The notes beneath the pieces are model-generated. The model ran no database searches and was not told the origin of the DNA. It saw nothing but the letters and a program-made list of their open reading frames with translations. A DNA stretch of 64,000 bases from Deferribacteraceae bacterium UBA6793 (GTDB lineage: Bacteria; Chrysiogenota; Deferribacteres; Deferribacterales; Geovibrionaceae), in the NCBI GenBank assembly GCA_002452405.1, contig DKFP01000004.1, positions 339,649-403,648 of the forward strand, given 5' to 3'. The translations under genes were made by a program, and so were the position numbers. Positions 25,106-33,972 of the stretch are shown here, one piece after another. Positions within the stretch are counted from its first letter, which is position 1. Each line of letters starts with the position of its first letter.

Positions 25106-26329
25106 ATGTCAGCTCACGATACTGAAACAAAACAAGGACTGGTATCAGCAATTAAAAGTCTGATAACCTTCAATAAAGATATCCCCGTCATGCCGCTGAT
25201 CATCATCGGTCTGGTTCTCGCGGGTATAGGCGCTGTTACGGCTGTGATAGTGTTCATAAAAGGTCACGAAGCGGTTTACGCGGTCAACCGTGAGGTGCCG
25301 TGGGGTATGCTCATCGGTACATACGCGTATTTCGTTATCACATCAACAGGTCTCGCCTTCATCGGCGGTCTTGGACACGCGTTCGGATTTGAAAACTTCG
25401 CAAAGATAGGCAGACGTATAGTCGTTCTTGCAACGCTCGTTCTGCTCGCAGGTTTCACACAGATCCTGATGGAACTGGGTCACCCCATACGCATGATAAT
25501 CTGGATGATGCTTTCACCCAACTTCACAGCTCCTATCCTTTGGATGGGCGTATTCTACTCAATAGAACTCGTTATCCTCGCTCTGGAGCTTTACTACGCT
25601 TTCAAAGCACACCCCACTGAAAAAGACCACAAAACCGCAGCTATGCTTGGTTTCGCGGCTATGGTGGTCGGTACGCTGGCAACAAGCAACCTCGGTTTCG
25701 TGTTCGGTTCACTCACCGCACGTCCCTGGCTGTACGGCGTCCACTTCCCTCTGTTCCTGGTTGTTTCCGGCATAACAGCGGGCGCGGCGCTCCTTATGCT
25801 TGTGCATAACATTGCGTACAAATTCAGCATCCCCGAAGAATACAAACCCTCCATGGACGCACTTGCAAAACTCATGGGCGGCGGTATCGGCATAATGATG
25901 CTTATGTACCTGTGGAAGTTCCTCACATCTATCTTCACACAGCCTATCGGTTCATATGAGTCTGCAATGGCACTCATCGCAGGACCTCTGGCTGCTAACT
26001 TCTGGATTGGCGAGATGCTTCTTGCGGTCATCATTCCCCTTGTTATCCTTCTTACAGCAAAGGGAAGCACAAAAAAATACGGCATCGCAGGTCTTGTCTT
26101 CATGATAGGTCTGTACTTCACAAGAGTTAACTACATTGTCGCAGGTCAGATGCCCGTTATGCGTAAAGCGACAGACGGTTCCGGTGTACACGCCGACCTT
26201 TCTGGTCTCGGCATATACTCTCCCTCAATGGGCGAGTGGGGAATATTCCTTCTTGGAATCGGCGTTGCCATGGTTCTCTATTTCAGCGCTGAAAAGTTCC
26301 TCGACCTTAAAACACCTGAACATCACTAA
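25106..26329 (+). CDS. psrC: NrfD/PsrC-type quinol-interacting membrane subunit
   Basis: 407 residues with about ten membrane helices in the NrfD fold, longer than the eight-helix PsrC of Wolinella. It would oxidise menaquinol and hand electrons to the PsrB-like subunit. Conserved-looking patches include a NLGFVFGSLTARPWLYG loop and charged residues in helix starts. GGAGGAAAG precedes the ATG, 15 bases after psrB. The operon ends at a strong terminator. No haem-binding cytochrome b signature. Confidence 0.9.
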   Translation: MSAHDTETKQGLVSAIKSLITFNKDIPVMPLIIIGLVLAGIGAVTAVIVFIKGHEAVYAVNREVPWGMLIGTYAYFVITSTGLAFIGGLGHAFGFENFAKIGRRIVVLATLVLLAGFTQILMELGHPIRMIIWMMLSPNFTAPILWMGVFYSIELVILALELYYAFKAHPTEKDHKTAAMLGFAAMVVGTLATSNLGFVFGSLTARPWLYGVHFPLFLVVSGITAGAALLMLVHNIAYKFSIPEEYKPSMDALAKLMGGGIGIMMLMYLWKFLTSIFTQPIGSYESAMALIAGPLAANFWIGEMLLAVIIPLVILLTAKGSTKKYGIAGLVFMIGLYFTRVNYIVAGQMPVMRKATDGSGVHADLSGLGIYSPSMGEWGIFLLGIGVAMVLYFSAEKFLDLKTPEHH

Positions 26330-26352
26330 GATATTCACAAACTAATGAAAAA

Positions 26353-26379
26353 GGCGGTCTTCGGATCGCCTTTTTTTTT
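26353..26379 (+). terminator. Terminator of the psr operon
   Basis: GGCGGTC-TTCG-GATCGCC with a UUCG tetraloop followed by nine T. Confidence 0.95.
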
Positions 26380-26385
26380 CTTTAA

Positions 26386-26404
26386 ATTGTATACATTATA
26401 CAAT
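26386..26404. promoter_or_regulatory. Palindrome ATTGTATA-CAT-TATACAAT
   Basis: Perfect 8-base arms with a 3-base spacer, related to the psrA-upstream site (TGTATAC shared). It lies about 220 bases before the rhodanese lipoprotein gene and 128 bases from the second site there, a spacing that would allow looping. Confidence 0.55.
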
Positions 26405-26515
26405 ATGCATTGAAAAATATATTCAGATGTGTATAATCAAAACATCAGTTGATACTCGCAAAAAAGTTTCTAAATTTTTATTTCATTAATAACAAAGCTA
26501 AATATGAATGAATAT

Positions 26516-26530
26516 TGTATTCAGTATACA
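26516..26530. promoter_or_regulatory. Operator-like site TGTATTCAGTATACA
   Basis: Matches the psrA-upstream palindrome at 13 of 15 positions and lies 95 bases before the rhodanese gene start. The rest of this gap is AT-rich and contains no other recognised signal. Confidence 0.6.
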
Positions 26531-26624
26531 GAATATATGTATTTTTGAATATCAATATACATAAGAAACAAACTATGTTTGAGATTGTGGACAACAGTGC
26601 ATTAGAAACGTTGGAGGTTATTTT

Positions 26625-27842
26625 ATGCGTTTTATGAGCAGACTGTTTATGGTACTCTCGCTGATTGCGGCTCTTTTTGTTATGGGCTGCGGAGAAGCAG
26701 CAAAAGCTCCCGCCGCACCTGCCAAAGCCGCCGAGGCAGCAAGCGTTGCCGACATGGCAAAAGCTGCCAAGATTGAATTGGTCAAATTCGACGAGGTCAA
26801 CAAGATAGTTGGCAACGGCGTCTATGACAAAACCAGAGGAACACTCGTTGATGCGCGTCCCGCAAAAGTTTACGCTGCATCACACATCCCCACAGCCTTC
26901 CTTATGTCAGACACAGCTATTGCTGACTTCTGGCCTGCATTCGAAAAACTCGGTCTCGCAAAGGATTCCTACATCGTCACATACTGCGGCGGTGTGAAAT
27001 GCGAAAAATCGCTTATCGTTGCAAAATACCTGAAAGAACAAGGATACACCAATGTTAAAATGTATCTTGACGGTATGCCCGACTGGGAAAAAAAGAACTA
27101 TGGCGAGATAACCATAGACACAGCCAAAAAATTCTTTGACAACGGCAAAGCAGTTTTCATAGACGCACGCCCTGCAAAGATTTTTGCAAAAGGCTCCATC
27201 CCCGGTTCAGTAAGTATTCCCGATACAGAGTGGGAAACAGCCAAAGCTAACCTCCCTGCTGACAAAGAAGCCCTTTACATCCCATATTGCGGCGGATTTA
27301 AGTGCGAAAAATCCCATTTTGTAGCAGAGCAGATGTTTAAACTCGGCTATAAAAAAGTTGAAGTTTATGCAGGCGGCGTTCCCGAATGGCAGGCAGCCGG
27401 CTACCCCATCGCTCCCTCAGGCAAAGTTGCGGCGCCCGCTGAAGCACCCAAAGCTGCCGCTCCCGCTGCAGCAGCAACAGGTCTTCCCCAAGGCGATGAA
27501 GCCGGTATCGTAAGCACTGAATATTTCATGAGCACTATTGCAGACGCTTCTAAAAAACCTGCAAACGTTACAGTTGTTGACGTGCGCAACGCAAACGAAC
27601 TGACCGACGGAGTTTTCCCCGGCTCAATCAACGTTTCTTCCAAAGAAACTGCGAAAGGATGCGACGCTTTCGTTTCTCAGCTTCCCAAAACAGGCTACGT
27701 TGTTTTCCATTGTGCATCCGGCGGACGCGCTATGGAAGTTTATGACTTCCTGAAAGATAAATGCAAACTGTCCGACATCTCAAGATTCTACTATCTTGAC
27801 GCATATGTTAACTGTGCGGGCGGTAAATGTACTGCTAAGTAA
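26625..27842 (+). CDS. Triple-rhodanese lipoprotein (Sud-like sulfur carrier)
   Basis: 405 residues: lipoprotein signal with lipobox ending at Cys22 (FVMGC), an Ala/Pro-rich linker, and three rhodanese domains (about 45-150, 155-255, 295-402). Active cysteines are Cys121 and Cys222 in matching YCGG-x-KCEKS loops, and Cys363 in HCASGGRAME. The first two domains look like a duplication; the third is a different subtype after a second Ala/Pro linker. Wolinella Sud is a periplasmic rhodanese that feeds polysulfide sulfur to Psr; position beside psrABC and shared operator-like sites suggest the same job. GGAGG precedes the ATG. Confidence 0.88.
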   Translation: MRFMSRLFMVLSLIAALFVMGCGEAAKAPAAPAKAAEAASVADMAKAAKIELVKFDEVNKIVGNGVYDKTRGTLVDARPAKVYAASHIPTAFLMSDTAIADFWPAFEKLGLAKDSYIVTYCGGVKCEKSLIVAKYLKEQGYTNVKMYLDGMPDWEKKNYGEITIDTAKKFFDNGKAVFIDARPAKIFAKGSIPGSVSIPDTEWETAKANLPADKEALYIPYCGGFKCEKSHFVAEQMFKLGYKKVEVYAGGVPEWQAAGYPIAPSGKVAAPAEAPKAAAPAAAATGLPQGDEAGIVSTEYFMSTIADASKKPANVTVVDVRNANELTDGVFPGSINVSSKETAKGCDAFVSQLPKTGYVVFHCASGGRAMEVYDFLKDKCKLSDISRFYYLDAYVNCAGGKCTAK

Positions 27843-27863
27843 TCAGGACGATATTTCGTCTTT

Positions 27864-27890
27864 AAAAGGCGGGGCTTATGCTCCGCCTTT
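27864..27890 (+). terminator. Terminator-like hairpin after the rhodanese gene
   Basis: AAAGGCGGGGC-TTAT-GCTCCGCCTTT with one mismatch; only a short T-run. Confidence 0.7.
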
Positions 27891-27918
27891 CAGGTTGTTG
27901 ACAAAGTATAAAATAGAC

Positions 27919-28006
27919 GAGATCGCTTCGTCGCGACGCTTCTCGCGAAGACGTAAGTTGCTGTCATTGCGAGGAAGCCTATCGGCTGACGCGGCAATCT
28001 CATTGG
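27919..28006. repeat. Dispersed intergenic repeat, copy E
   Basis: GAGATCGCTTCGTCGCGACG, CGCGAAGACGTAAG, GTCATTGCGAGGAAGC, GCGGCAATCTCATTGG. Its subtype is nearest to copy C. Confidence 0.8.
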
Positions 28007-28034
28007 TTTTAAATTGTTTGTCAGCAGTCTGAGG

Positions 28035-28063
28035 GGCGGAGGCTGAAACCTCCGCCTTTTTTT
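28035..28063 (+). terminator. Intrinsic terminator
   Basis: GGCGGAGG-CTGAAA-CCTCCGCC followed by seven T. It stands just after repeat E, so it may end transcripts that read through the hairpin at 27864. Confidence 0.9.
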
Positions 28064-28124
28064 ATGCTTGTTCCTTCTGATAAAATCGTTATAATATAAC
28101 ATAGTTTTAGCAGGAGGAAAAAAT

Positions 28125-28901
28125 ATGAGCAATTCTGTAATCATCACTGAAAAATCCGGTCATAAAGGCTACATCATTCTCAACCGCCCCGACGCATACA
28201 ACACATTTTCTGAAGAGTTCGCACTCCTGCTTAACAAGGCTCTGGAGGATTTCGACAGGGATGATGAAGTCCGTGTGGTGATAGTTAAAAACAACGGAAA
28301 ACATTTTTCTACGGGTATAGATCTGCATGAGCTTGAAAAAGTTGAAGATTCAAAACTGCTTGAGTTCATATCCCTGATGGACAGGCACAACCACACCATC
28401 GCAAATATGAGAACCCCTGTTCTGTCCTCCGTTAAAGGCTACTGCGTTGCCAATGGCGCAAGTCTCAGCTTCGGATGCGACCTCACAATATCAGCGGAAT
28501 CGGCACGGTTCGGCACAACGGCGGTGAATATCGGGCTGATATGTACAGGTCCGGGAGTGCCGCTTTCAAAACTGGTCAGTAAGAAAAAAGCAATGGAGAT
28601 GATACTTCTGGGCGATCAGCTCACGGCACAGCAAGCGCTTGAGCTTGGACTTGTGAACTGGGTGGTACCGGACGACGAACTTGAGGCGAAAACGGAGGAG
28701 ATAGCCGATAAACTGGCATCTAAAAGCCCGTTGGCTGTGGCGGCTGGCAAAATAGGACTGAGTGCGACATACGACATGGGATTTCATGCGTCCATAGATA
28801 ACGGTTCAAAGGTTTTTGCAGGACTCTGCGCAACGGAGGACGCTGCCGAGGGCATCCGTGCCTTCCTCGAAAAGCGCAAAGCCGAGTGGAAACTTAGATA
28901 A
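28125..28901 (+). CDS. Enoyl-CoA hydratase/isomerase family protein
   Basis: A 258-residue crotonase-fold enzyme. The oxyanion-hole region HFSTGIDLHELEK (about residue 65) and the GYCVANGASLSFGCDLTI block are present. The usual catalytic Glu pair of hydratases (E144/E164 in the rat enzyme) is not clear: the second position reads in FGTTAVNIGLICTGPG, where hydratases have FGxPE. It may therefore be an isomerase, hydrolase or another crotonase. AGGAGG precedes the ATG. It stands alone, so no pathway is suggested by neighbours. Confidence 0.82.
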   Translation: MSNSVIITEKSGHKGYIILNRPDAYNTFSEEFALLLNKALEDFDRDDEVRVVIVKNNGKHFSTGIDLHELEKVEDSKLLEFISLMDRHNHTIANMRTPVLSSVKGYCVANGASLSFGCDLTISAESARFGTTAVNIGLICTGPGVPLSKLVSKKKAMEMILLGDQLTAQQALELGLVNWVVPDDELEAKTEEIADKLASKSPLAVAAGKIGLSATYDMGFHASIDNGSKVFAGLCATEDAAEGIRAFLEKRKAEWKLR

Positions 28902-28907
28902 AAAAAT

Positions 28908-28926
28908 GGCGGGGGCTTGCCCCGCC
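28908..28926. terminator. Bidirectional terminator between the hydratase and rmuC
   Basis: GGCGGGG-GCTTG-CCCCGCC, 7-base GC stem at the convergence of two genes. Confidence 0.75.
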
Positions 28927-30032
28927 TATTCTATCTCCAAACCTTTCTCTTTCCTTAAACTGTCTATCTTTTCCAATGGTCTTTCGAGCTGTTTTGTTCG
29001 GGTGGTGGTGAGCGCCTCGAACTCTTTCTTAACATCGTCTATACGCTTACCCAGTGTTTCGAACTTATCCGTAAACATCCGCCACTGCTTATAAAATTCG
29101 CTGAACAGTTTCAGCATATCCGCGGAAGTGCTTTCGAACGCGAAGTTCTCCACAGACTGTCTGATAACAGCCAGCACGGCAAACAGAGACATGGGCGATG
29201 TCAGCACCACGCCGTTTGACAGCGCGAAATCCATAACCGTGTCGTCGTTCTCGTATATAAACTCGTATACGCTCTCATTTGGGATGAACAGCAGGACAAC
29301 GTCCAGAGTGTTTTCACCTCTGTCAACATATCCTCTGTCTTTAACGTCCTTTATCTTAGTTTTAACGTCCTTCATAAACATTTTCAGACAGGCATCCCGT
29401 TCCGTACCCTCCGTCTGGTAATACCTCACATAGTTATCCAGCGGGAACTTCACGTCCATGTTCAGCACCATGCCTTTCGGCATAAAGAACGTGAAATCCG
29501 GTCTGCTGCCGTTCTTCATAGTCTGCTGTTCTTTATAGTTGACCGTCTCTATCATACCCGCAGCGCGGATTATGTCCAGCGCCATGCGTTCGCCCCATCT
29601 GCCCCTTTCGGCGGATGAAGACAGCGCGCGGTTAAGGTCATTTGCAACATCCGTAAGCCGTTCCGTCTGCCGCACGGTTCCTTTTATCTGTTCCGAAATC
29701 TCGGCAAATTTCGATTCCCTGTCTTTTTCCATCGAGTTCATGAAAACCTGTAATTTCTCAAGGCTTTCTTTCATATTCACAAGCTGGGCGTCGATAAGCT
29801 CTTTTTTACCTTCAAGCTGACGCTCGCCCTCGCCTGTTTTCGCGTCCAGTGTGACTTTAGCCAGCCTGATAAATTCTTCGGAATTGCGGGAAAGGCTATC
29901 CATGGACACCTGCGCGAACACGTTTTTAAGCCCCTCTTCCATCTCCTGTTCCCTTCGACGCAGAAAATATGCCGCGGCAAAACCGCAAATACATCCTACG
30001 ATAAAGGTTATGGCAGCAAATAGATACGTCAT
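28926..30032 (-). CDS. rmuC: DNA recombination protein RmuC
   Basis: 368 residues: N-terminal membrane helix (3-24), a coiled-coil segment (about 30-130), then the RmuC nuclease-like domain with GRWGERMALDIIRAAGM and the DVKFPLDNYVRYY block. RmuC limits DNA inversions in E. coli and is suspected to be a nuclease. It overlaps the cbiC stop by 4 bases, so it is carried on the cobamide transcript without an obvious functional tie. Confidence 0.9.
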   Translation of the reverse strand: MTYLFAAITFIVGCICGFAAAYFLRRREQEMEEGLKNVFAQVSMDSLSRNSEEFIRLAKVTLDAKTGEGERQLEGKKELIDAQLVNMKESLEKLQVFMNSMEKDRESKFAEISEQIKGTVRQTERLTDVANDLNRALSSSAERGRWGERMALDIIRAAGMIETVNYKEQQTMKNGSRPDFTFFMPKGMVLNMDVKFPLDNYVRYYQTEGTERDACLKMFMKDVKTKIKDVKDRGYVDRGENTLDVVLLFIPNESVYEFIYENDDTVMDFALSNGVVLTSPMSLFAVLAVIRQSVENFAFESTSADMLKLFSEFYKQWRMFTDKFETLGKRIDDVKKEFEALTTTRTKQLERPLEKIDSLRKEKGLEIE

Positions 30033-30646
30033 ATCCCCGCCTTAATTTTTATAAGCGCGTTAACGACAGCTCCGGCACAAGGACTGCCGCCTTTCGTGCC
30101 AACGTTAGTGATGTATTCCATACCGCTTTCGGTCAGCATAGCCTTGCTCTCTGCCGCCATAACAAAACCGACTGGAAGCCCGATCACCAGAGCGGGATTG
30201 ATTTTTCCTTCTTTGTGCAACTCCATAATTTTAAGTAGAGCTGTAGGTGCATTACCTATCGCATATATCGCATCAGGAAAGTGCCTTGCGGCGTATTCCA
30301 TGCTGTATTCCGCGCGGGTTTTTTCCTGCGCAGCTGCTTCTGCGATAACATTTTCATTAGTTATGAAGCAGTGGCGCTCAATACCGACAGCCTCGGAGTA
30401 TTTAGCTGTGATGGCGGTCTTTACCATATTCACGTCGCATATCACTGGCAGCCTGCGTTCCAGAGCGTCCATAGCTCGGTCTATGGCGTTAACGCTGAAA
30501 AGGGTCATTTTCGCGAACTCGAAATCGCCTGTGGTATGTATCAACCGCATGACGACCTTTTTCTGGCGCTCATCGTATGCCGAAAGGTCGCATCCTGCCT
30601 CTATTATCTCAAAAGATTCCTTCTCTATCCTGTCGCCCTTGTTCAC
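30029..30646 (-). CDS. cbiC: Precorrin-8X methylmutase
   Basis: 205 residues; moves the C11 methyl to C12 to form (hydrogeno)cobyrinate. The proton-transfer histidine is in MRLIHTTGDFEF, and TNVGTKGGSPCAGAV marks the family. The GTG start overlaps the cbiL stop (GTGA) and has AGGTGA upstream. Part of the minus-strand cbiA/cbiL/cbiC group. Confidence 0.95.
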   Translation of the reverse strand: MNKGDRIEKESFEIIEAGCDLSAYDERQKKVVMRLIHTTGDFEFAKMTLFSVNAIDRAMDALERRLPVICDVNMVKTAITAKYSEAVGIERHCFITNENVIAEAAAQEKTRAEYSMEYAARHFPDAIYAIGNAPTALLKIMELHKEGKINPALVIGLPVGFVMAAESKAMLTESGMEYITNVGTKGGSPCAGAVVNALIKIKAGI

Positions 30647-31332
30647 GCTTCACCTTTTTTAAGTATTGCTGTTGAAAGATAATTTATCTGTTTAGTATCG
30701 TCGCTGTTGAGGTCGAGGATTATTTCGTCAGCAAGAGTGGCGCGGGATATGACGTAGGCTGTCTTTATCCCGTTTTCGCGCACGAATTTTTTCAGCACGT
30801 CCAGTTTGTTATGCACCTTCATAACGAACACTGTGGCGAATTTTTCCGTACACTCTTTAAGAAACGCCGTATCGTCCTTCATTTCAACGGTACAGAAACT
30901 CTCGTCCTTCTCAGTAACCGGCAGACAGAGGATGTTCGGCACAGCGGAAATGGCTGATATACCCGGCACAAACTCCATCTTAACGCCGTGGTGCTCCAGC
31001 TTATGCGCCAGATAGTTCAGTGTTGAATATATCGGCGCGTCGCCTATGGTGACGTACGTCACTTTTTTGCCATCTTTAACCATGCCGAAAATATCTGCGG
31101 CGAGTGCGGCGTATTTGGTATCAAGGTCTGCCTTGTCCCCTGTCATGGGGAAATAGTACATATGTATTTTTTCTTCCGGCACAATGTCTTTAATGATATC
31201 TCTGGCAAGGCTTCTGCCTGTTTTGTCCGACTGGGGAACAACGACAACGTCGCTTTCGTTCATAAGGCGCACCGCTTTAACGGTGAGCAGTTCGGGGTCG
31301 CCTGGTCCTATTCCTAATCCGTAAATCTTCAT
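30643..31332 (-). CDS. cbiL: Precorrin-2/cobalt-factor II C20-methyltransferase
   Basis: 229 residues; SAM-dependent methylation at C20 of the corrin precursor. The tetrapyrrole methylase signature is GLGIGPGDPELLT at the N-terminus; VPGISAISAVPN is the SAM-site segment. Sequence alone does not fix whether the substrate carries cobalt; the presence of cbiP/cbiA-type names is not decisive either. Adjacent to cbiC by a 4-base overlap; an intergenic repeat separates it from cbiA. Confidence 0.93.
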   Translation of the reverse strand: MKIYGLGIGPGDPELLTVKAVRLMNESDVVVVPQSDKTGRSLARDIIKDIVPEEKIHMYYFPMTGDKADLDTKYAALAADIFGMVKDGKKVTYVTIGDAPIYSTLNYLAHKLEHHGVKMEFVPGISAISAVPNILCLPVTEKDESFCTVEMKDDTAFLKECTEKFATVFVMKVHNKLDVLKKFVRENGIKTAYVISRATLADEIILDLNSDDTKQINYLSTAILKKGEA

Positions 31333-31352
31333 CTCAACTCCTGAACATATTA

Positions 31353-31431
31353 TGAGATTGCCGCGTCGCTTCCGCGCCTCGCAATGACGTCTTTGCGAGC
31401 TGGCGCAGAACGCATGTGACGAAGCAATCTT
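31353..31431. repeat. Dispersed intergenic repeat, copy F
   Basis: GAGATTGCCGCGTCGCTTCCGCGCC..., CGCAATGACGTC, TTTGCGAGC, GACGAAGCAATCTT. It occupies almost the entire cbiA-cbiL gap, so it is probably transcribed between the two genes. Confidence 0.75.
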
Positions 31432-31434
31432 GAT

Positions 31435-32748
31435 TTATATCATATTCTTTATCAGCGGGTTATCGCACAGGAAATGCAGGTGCGTGTAAGCCGCGAAAGT
31501 GTTTTTGTATATCAGCCCGTCGCCGGACGTTTTGCCGTCCGTAATGCGGGTCAGCTTATAGGCATATTCTCCTGAATAGCCCTCCATGGCGGAATAGTGA
31601 AACTCATGTCCGATGTTCGCCCGTCCGGCATTACCCATGATGCAGTCTTTAACAAGTTCAGCGCGGACGTAGCCGAGCGCCTGCCGTCTGCTGCACATTC
31701 TGGTCTCGCACTCAAAAACGCCTGACATGGGGAAAAATCCGCCGTCTGTATGTATGCCGCGCGACAGGAACATCAGCCCGCCGCACTCTGCATAGAGCTT
31801 CCCGCCCGCCTCCGCATAATCTTTGATAATCTTTGCAGTGGGGCTTTCCGAAAGCTCTTTTGCATATAGTTCAGGATATCCCCCGCCAATATACACAAAA
31901 TCTGCACCGTCTATGCCTTCGCCTGCCAGCGGACTGAAAAATTTCACTTCATAACCCGCTGAGGCGAGGAACTCTATATTTGAATTGTAGTAAAACTGAA
32001 ACGCTTTGTCATATGCAACGTATGCCGTTTTATCAGCTTTCTGCTTCGCTGTCGGCACAGAAATCGGTTTTTCCGCCCGGCACAGCATCAGAAGCTCTTC
32101 AACGTTCACGTTTGCAGATACGAAATCCGCGCACGCGTTAAGATAGGTTTCGTCAACCTCCATGGCGGTTTTAATGCCCAGATGTCTTGAGCCGAGCAGG
32201 TTTTCGCTGTTTTTCGGCAGTGTACCGAGCACCTTACAGTCCGTATGGGCTTCAACCGCAGAGCGCACCAGAAATGCGTGGCGATCGGAAGCTATATTGT
32301 TAAGAACAATGCCCGCAATGCGCATCCTGCCAAGCTCCGCTATGCCGCGTATGGTTGCCGCCGCGGTGTATGAACTGCCGGAACAGTCCAGCACGAGAAC
32401 ACAAGGAACGTCTGTAATGGCGGCAATATCCGCGCTGCTTCCTGCAAAATCCTTATGGGACACTCCGTCCAGGACACCCATAACACCCTCGATAACGGCG
32501 CAGTCCGCACCGGCGCAGCCTTTAGCATAAACGCTTTTGACAGTGCCCCGAGACAGCATAACGCTGTCAAGATTATAGGCTTTTCTGCCGGACGCACGTT
32601 CAAGGTGGAGCGTATCTATGTAGTCCGGTCCGCATTTAAATGGCGCAACAAAGCGTCCATTGCGGGTCAGATACTTTATAATTCCGGTTGTCAGAGTTGT
32701 TTTGCCGGAACCGCTCTTGTCCGCGGCTATCATGAATGAGCTGAACAT
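31435..32748 (-). CDS. cbiA: Cobyrinate a,c-diamide synthase
   Basis: 437 residues; amidates the a and c carboxylates of (hydrogeno)cobyrinate with glutamine and ATP. N-terminal dethiobiotin-synthetase-like P-loop ADKSGSGKTT and FKCGPDYIDTLHL, and a C-terminal class I glutamine amidotransferase domain with nucleophile Cys in YAECGGLMFL. Length is normal. The ATG at 32748 lacks a strong ribosome site. Divergent from cbiR across a 64-base gap that must hold both promoters; no cobalamin riboswitch is evident there. Confidence 0.95.
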   Translation of the reverse strand: MFSSFMIAADKSGSGKTTLTTGIIKYLTRNGRFVAPFKCGPDYIDTLHLERASGRKAYNLDSVMLSRGTVKSVYAKGCAGADCAVIEGVMGVLDGVSHKDFAGSSADIAAITDVPCVLVLDCSGSSYTAAATIRGIAELGRMRIAGIVLNNIASDRHAFLVRSAVEAHTDCKVLGTLPKNSENLLGSRHLGIKTAMEVDETYLNACADFVSANVNVEELLMLCRAEKPISVPTAKQKADKTAYVAYDKAFQFYYNSNIEFLASAGYEVKFFSPLAGEGIDGADFVYIGGGYPELYAKELSESPTAKIIKDYAEAGGKLYAECGGLMFLSRGIHTDGGFFPMSGVFECETRMCSRRQALGYVRAELVKDCIMGNAGRANIGHEFHYSAMEGYSGEYAYKLTRITDGKTSGDGLIYKNTFAAYTHLHFLCDNPLIKNMI

Positions 32749-32812
32749 ATACTGAGATTATTGCATTATCTATAATCTTGCAAGGGAAGAAAAAAAAGGC
32801 TACCCTGACCGG

Positions 32813-33466
32813 ATGAAAATATCCGCGCCGTCATTCGTTATCCCCGACAGAAGGGCAAACAACGTAAAATATCTGAAACCGCTTGTTCATGAGGTTGAGC
32901 TTCTGTTTTTCGACAGCAGGCACGATTTCGACATGCCAACAGATGCAGAGATAGCGGAGCTTGCGGCTCTGAATATGGACTACAGCATCCACCTGCCCAC
33001 GGATACGAACCTTAATACCACAGAAGGCTGGCGGGTGATAGATGCTTACATCGCAAAACTGAAACCGCTGAAACCACTCCGCATGGTGATCCACCCCGCA
33101 GAAAGCGCTTTCTTTCTGAACGAAATGGATAAGCGGCGCAGTCATAACATAATAATCGAAAACACCGATTTTTACGGCTCATTTTTCGATGATGCCGCGG
33201 ATATGGGCTTCGGATTATGTTTCGACAACCCCCACGCAGGAGATAAAGCCCGTGATTTTCTCGACAGATACAAATCACACATCCGCGAATATCACCTGCA
33301 AGGCGAAGCGGACGGCAAACACCATAAAAGTCTTGAGCATATAGAACTCAATCTGCTAGAATCCATCCTTGCTAATGCAAAAATTTATGGGGCTACGGTC
33401 TGTCTTGAGGTTTTCAGACAGAACGATTTCCTCAAATCTTTGGAAATAATCAGGAAACACACATGA
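32813..33466 (+). CDS. cbiR: Probable cobamide remodelling hydrolase CbiR
   Basis: A 217-residue TIM-barrel protein of the xylose-isomerase/AP-endonuclease-2 type: barrel strands with MDYSIHLPTD, MVIHPAE, NIIIENTDF, LCFDNPHAGD and EYHLQGE supply His/Asp/Glu metal ligands. This pattern, and its place directly before cobU with a 4-base overlap, match CbiR, described from Akkermansia muciniphila, which removes the nucleotide loop of imported cobamides so that they can be rebuilt. A general sugar-phosphate isomerase-like role is the alternative. Confidence 0.75.
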   Translation: MKISAPSFVIPDRRANNVKYLKPLVHEVELLFFDSRHDFDMPTDAEIAELAALNMDYSIHLPTDTNLNTTEGWRVIDAYIAKLKPLKPLRMVIHPAESAFFLNEMDKRRSHNIIIENTDFYGSFFDDAADMGFGLCFDNPHAGDKARDFLDRYKSHIREYHLQGEADGKHHKSLEHIELNLLESILANAKIYGATVCLEVFRQNDFLKSLEIIRKHT

Positions 33467-33972
33467 TAACACTTGTTACGGGCGGCGTTAAAAGCGGAAA
33501 GACCGCATACGCAATTCAACTCTGCGGGCAATATCAATTCAAAACATATGTGGCAACTGCGGAAGCCTTCGACGATGCAATGCAGAACAAGATTGACCTG
33601 CACAAAGCCGAGCGGGACGGAAGCTGGACCACCATTGAGGAACCTGTCAGTCTCCACAGCGTTTTCGACAACGCGGAGAAACAGGACGTAATTCTTATAG
33701 ACTGTATTACCATGTGGCTGAACAACCTGATATACAAGCAACTTAACATAGAAAAACACATAGAGCACTTTTTGGAGCGACTGGCGGAATGTAAAAAGCC
33801 CGTTGTGATAGTGACCAACGAAACAGGGCTGGGCGTTATGCCTGCAAATCCTGAAGGTTGCAGGTTCGCCGAAGAATTGGGCAGACTGAACACAAGACTT
33901 GCCCTCGCTGCGGACAGCGTGACTTTTATGATATCGTCCATACCGCTTTCCATCAAGGGAGGAAAAAAGTGA
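33463..33972 (+). CDS. cobU: Cobinamide kinase / cobinamide-phosphate guanylyltransferase
   Basis: 169 residues; phosphorylates adenosylcobinamide and adds GMP. The P-loop GGVKSGKT is at residues 7-14, the guanylylated histidine lies in LHKAERDGSW, and IDCITMWLNNL is the conserved Walker-B-like region. It overlaps cbiR and cobT by 4 bases each. Confidence 0.95.
   Translation: MITLVTGGVKSGKTAYAIQLCGQYQFKTYVATAEAFDDAMQNKIDLHKAERDGSWTTIEEPVSLHSVFDNAEKQDVILIDCITMWLNNLIYKQLNIEKHIEHFLERLAECKKPVVIVTNETGLGVMPANPEGCRFAEELGRLNTRLALAADSVTFMISSIPLSIKGGKK

Noticed and set aside
32749..32812. Cobalamin riboswitch between cbiA and cbiR
   Set aside because: Only 64 bases are available and no B12-box was seen.
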